A DNA stretch of 64,000 nt from Dyadobacter sp. UC 10 (lineage in GTDB: Bacteria; Bacteroidota; Bacteroidia; Cytophagales; Spirosomataceae): assembly GCF_008369915.1 (NCBI RefSeq), contig NZ_VSRN01000001.1:5266501-5330500 (forward strand), given 5' to 3'. The notes under the pieces are model-generated. The model ran no database searches, was not told where the DNA came from, and was given only the letters and a program-made list of their open reading frames with translations. The position numbers were made by a program, and so were the translations under genes. Positions 61,267 through 64,000 of this stretch are shown one piece after another; the stretch's first letter is position 1; each line of letters begins with the position of its first letter.

Positions 61267-63534
61267 TTAAAACTGAGCGCCTTCATCGGTTGAGGCATGA
61301 GGCGGGGTGTAGGTGCCGCTGGAATCTTTAAGTGATTCGTCACAAACAGGCGTGAAATTAGCGGGCTTGATAAAGGCAGCTTTCTTATATTGTTCCAATG
61401 TGCGGTCTGCATAAACGTTTTTCATATACATTCCCCAGGCCGGCAATGCTGCGTGTCCTCCCTGTCCGAGAGCCATTGTCCGGAAATGGATCTGCATATC
61501 CTCTCCACCAACCCAGATCCCTGAAACCAGATTTTGCGTCATACCCATGAACCATGCATCCGAATGATTTTGTGTCGTCCCGGTTTTGGCTGCAATTTCG
61601 TTTCCTTCCGTAACACCATAGGATCGCAGGCGGGCAGCTGTTCCACCGGGGTCTTCAACGGCCCCGCGCATTAAATAAAGCATGTTGTAGGCCATCAAAT
61701 CACTTAACTCCTGGTTTTGCTTCGGGTGAAATTCCTGCAAAACATTTCCATTCCTGTCTTCAATCCGTAAAATGGCGAGCTGCTCGGTGCGGTAACCGCC
61801 GTTCGCGAAGGAGCAATAAGCATTGACCATTTCATATACCGAAACAGAGCTGATCCCCAGGCAAAGTGACGGCACTTCGTCCAGCTGGCTGGTAATACCT
61901 AATTTGTGCGCATAATCGGCGACGGTAGCAGGCTTGACCATCTGAATAATATTGGCGCTAATGGAGTTTACTGATTGTCCGAGTGCCTGGCGAAGTGTAA
62001 GTGATTGATAGGAATATTGGCTGGAAGGCGGGTTCCAGTTTCCTTCGACGGGCTGATCCGTAATGCGGTCACAGGGGGTCAGGTAATTCTTTTGCAATGC
62101 CGTAATATATACGAACGGCTTGAAAGTCGAGCCGGGCTGCCTGCGACCTTGTTTGACGTGATCATATTTAAAGTATTTAAAATCAACCCCGCCAACCCAT
62201 GCTTTAATGTGGCCGCTCCGTGGATCCATCGACATCATTCCTGCGTGCAAAAAACGCTTGTAATACCGGATTGAATCAATCGGGCTCATGTGCATTTCCT
62301 TTTCCCCGTCGTATGAAAAAACTTTCATTTTATAAGGCTTGCGCATCACCTTCCAGGCTTCTGCTTCGCCGATATCTTTCTTTAATGCGATGAAATGAGG
62401 CAGGGATTTTACTGCCTTCTCTATAAATCCCGGTACCTCGCGGCCATTCGGGTAAGCCCACGGATTGCGACCCTTCCAATGCGCATCGAAAAGTCTTTGC
62501 TGCTCGCGCATATGTTCCTTCAGTGCAGTTTCCATATGCTGCTGCAACCGTGAATCAACGGTTGTATGAATACGTAACCCACTGGTTTTTAAGTCCAGAT
62601 CTGTGTCGTTTTCTTCATTGTACAGTTTGATCCAGGCTTCCAGATAACCGCGCATGGATTCCTGAAAATAGGGAGCAAGTCCGGCATTGGGGCCATCCAA
62701 CCTGAACCGGAGATCCAGTGGCTTGTCTTTCAGCGCATGAAATTCTGCTGCTGGCAGGTAATTATACCGGACCATTTGTGACATCACCACATTCCTGCGC
62801 CTGGTGGCATTAGCCGGCCGCCGCAAAGGATTGTGTAAGGAAGGGTTTTGCAGCATTCCAACCAGAAGTGCCGCTTCGGTCACTGTTAAATCGATCGGTT
62901 CCTTGCCGAAGTAACTTCTCGACGCAACTTTAATCCCGTAGGTGTTATTCCCGAACGAAACCGTGTTGAGATACATCATCATGATTTCGTTTTTGGTGTA
63001 CTTCCGCTCCAAAATCACTGCCAGCATCCATTCTTTGGTCTTCATAATTACAGTGCCGACCAGAGGGATTTTACCGAGGACACCACGGTATTTTTTTGAC
63101 CGGGTTTCAAAGAGATTTTTGGCAACCTGCTGCGTAATCGTACTTCCTCCGCCTGAACTCGAATTGCCGGTGAACACGCCTTTGGCTACACGCAACATGC
63201 TGCGGCCGTCAATTCCCGAGTGATTGGTAAATCGCGCGTCTTCGGTGGCTATCAATGCATGGATCAAGTTGGGAGAAAGCTGGTCAACTTCAATCCGCAC
63301 CCGGTTTTCTGAGAAATACTTTCCAAGTGACCTGCCGTCTTCCGAGATCAATTCCGACGCTAATTCACTTTGCGGATTTTCGAGCATAGCCAAATCGGGC
63401 ATGCCACCAAACAGCCACAGCAGATTAAACCTGACTGCAACGATGAAGAAGACCAGGAGGCCAAGAGATATGCCGGTAGTTTTCCAGATCCTGACGATTG
63501 TGCGTCTGTATCTGCCTGGCTGAAATTCGATCAT
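61267..63534 (-). CDS. Class A penicillin-binding protein (PBP1A type)
   Basis: A 755-residue bifunctional enzyme that polymerises and cross-links peptidoglycan in the periplasm. I start at ATG 63534 (MIEFQPGRYRR); the frame opens nine codons earlier. A membrane anchor lies at about residues 22-43. The GT51 glycosyltransferase domain (about 60-240) has catalytic Glu98 in ATEDARF, followed by GGSTITQQVAKNLF and the second Glu region AVILERKYTKNEI. The transpeptidase domain has the nucleophile Ser469 in PGSTFKPF, the SVN motif in GQSVNSISAN, and KTGTT in EIAAKTGTTQNHSDAWFMG. The C-terminus is short and Thr/Ser-rich. It stands alone. Confidence 0.95.
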   Translation of the reverse strand: MIEFQPGRYRRTIVRIWKTTGISLGLLVFFIVAVRFNLLWLFGGMPDLAMLENPQSELASELISEDGRSLGKYFSENRVRIEVDQLSPNLIHALIATEDARFTNHSGIDGRSMLRVAKGVFTGNSSSGGGSTITQQVAKNLFETRSKKYRGVLGKIPLVGTVIMKTKEWMLAVILERKYTKNEIMMMYLNTVSFGNNTYGIKVASRSYFGKEPIDLTVTEAALLVGMLQNPSLHNPLRRPANATRRRNVVMSQMVRYNYLPAAEFHALKDKPLDLRFRLDGPNAGLAPYFQESMRGYLEAWIKLYNEENDTDLDLKTSGLRIHTTVDSRLQQHMETALKEHMREQQRLFDAHWKGRNPWAYPNGREVPGFIEKAVKSLPHFIALKKDIGEAEAWKVMRKPYKMKVFSYDGEKEMHMSPIDSIRYYKRFLHAGMMSMDPRSGHIKAWVGGVDFKYFKYDHVKQGRRQPGSTFKPFVYITALQKNYLTPCDRITDQPVEGNWNPPSSQYSYQSLTLRQALGQSVNSISANIIQMVKPATVADYAHKLGITSQLDEVPSLCLGISSVSVYEMVNAYCSFANGGYRTEQLAILRIEDRNGNVLQEFHPKQNQELSDLMAYNMLYLMRGAVEDPGGTAARLRSYGVTEGNEIAAKTGTTQNHSDAWFMGMTQNLVSGIWVGGEDMQIHFRTMALGQGGHAALPAWGMYMKNVYADRTLEQYKKAAFIKPANFTPVCDESLKDSSGTYTPPHASTDEGAQF

Positions 63535-63649
63535 GTGAAAATTATCTGGAAAGGGACGCAATTTAGACGGGAATGTCCACTTATAGAAACGATAATCTGG
63601 TGTTAATCTTTTGGGGCTGAGAGAAAAATCCGCAATAATGTAACCACGA

Positions 63650-63678
63650 TTGACTTTTTGAAAATTATCCTATAATTT
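63650..63678 (+). promoter_or_regulatory. Candidate promoter of the terminal lipoprotein gene
   Basis: TTGACT (63650-63655) and TATAAT (63671-63676) stand 15 bases apart, a housekeeping-like pattern with a slightly short spacer. TTTG at 63657-63660 is the Bacteroidota-type alternative for the upstream box. The ATG follows at 63702. Confidence 0.35.
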
Positions 63679-63701
63679 CCCCAAAGCTATAACCTTAGGT
63701 C

Positions 63702-64000
63702 ATGAAAACACTTCTTCTGTTTTGCCCGATCCTGCTTTCGACAATGTTGAGCTGCCGGAAAGACGATCCCGCATTGAATCCTGAAATTGCAGCATCTCAA
63801 AAAATAGCTGCGCTTCGGGATCAGTTTCACGGAAAATATGGCGTCGTCAGTTCTGTCAGCAGTGAAGCTGTCGATCTAAATATGGATGGTGTAGCATCTA
63901 CTGACTTGTTTCAGGAAATAGATATCCTGCCTTTTGAAAAGAATTATCACTTCAATGTGGAGGTGCGCATTTATGGTTTTCATCCATTGTCTGCCGGGCC
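63702..64000 (+). CDS. Lipoprotein of unknown function, 3' end outside the window
   Basis: A reading frame beginning with ATG at 63702 and still open at the end of the window, 99 full codons. The signal peptide MKTLLLFCPILLSTMLSC has the lipobox TMLSC with lipidated Cys18, followed by RKDDPALNPEIAAS. The mature part includes EAVDLNMDGVASTDLFQEID and PFEKNYHFNVEVRIYGFHP, a style often seen in Bacteroidota lipoproteins that begin with a short acidic region and then a beta-rich domain. The family cannot be told from this part. It is divergent from the penicillin-binding protein gene. Confidence 0.75.
   Translation, partial: MKTLLLFCPILLSTMLSCRKDDPALNPEIAASQKIAALRDQFHGKYGVVSSVSSEAVDLNMDGVASTDLFQEIDILPFEKNYHFNVEVRIYGFHPLSAG

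Overview
The window reads as chromosomal DNA of a Bacteroidota bacterium. The evidence is five SusC/SusD outer-membrane nutrient-uptake pairs, sigma/FecR pairs with a DUF4974-type tail, TAnnTTTG-type -7 promoter boxes, Cys-type sulfatases and a GRP/ureide-permease-like DMT carrier. The overall style suggests Cytophagales, perhaps Dyadobacter or a relative in Spirosomataceae; the genus is a guess. No rRNA, tRNA, CRISPR array, insertion sequence or replication origin was recognised.

Layout. 1-4.3 kb: the 3' part of a GT4 glycosyltransferase, a quinone-oxidoreductase-like MDR enzyme, a DUF1579-like protein, and a two-gene minus-strand unit (DUF3800 protein plus a possible BECR-fold nuclease). 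4.4-36.2 kb: three consecutive, similarly built polysaccharide-utilisation-type modules. Each begins with its own ECF sigma factor and FecR anti-sigma, followed by a SusC carrying an N-terminal STN signalling domain, a SusD lipoprotein, and one sulfatase (module 1), a PHP-type metallohydrolase plus three sulfatases (module 2), or one sulfatase (module 3). There is no glycoside hydrolase in these 32 kb, so the modules look specialised for removing sulfate (and perhaps phosphate) esters from imported ligands. 36.2-40.4 kb: flavohaemoglobin divergent from an Rrf2 regulator, a DUF202 membrane protein and a membrane-anchored MutS-like ATPase. 40.5-47.8 kb: an STN-less SusC/SusD pair with two GH43 enzymes, probably for arabinan or arabinoxylan. 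47.8-51.9 kb: a small protein, a methyltransferase, a broken partial copy of that methyltransferase gene, an AT-richer two-gene islet of unknown function and the 3' remnant of another gene. 51.9-58.6 kb: an ECF sigma factor with an integral-membrane partner, divergent from an enzyme-free SusC/SusD pair. 58.7-64 kb: lipoproteins, a transporter with a tryptophan-rich leader ORF and terminator in front of it, a YozG/YoaS-like regulator pair, and a class A penicillin-binding protein.

How the genes work together. In modules 1-3 the STN domain of each SusC can signal ligand binding to the FecR in the inner membrane, which releases the sigma factor to switch on its own cassette. The two SusCs without STN have no sigma/FecR pair of this type. 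Two of the sigma/FecR-controlled SusC genes carry a matching stem-loop in their 5' leaders with compensatory base changes. The most unusual regulatory signals are that hairpin, the tryptophan-codon attenuator candidate in front of the GRP-type transporter (60181-60319), and a 13-bp inverted repeat at the promoter of the DUF2975/HTH pair.
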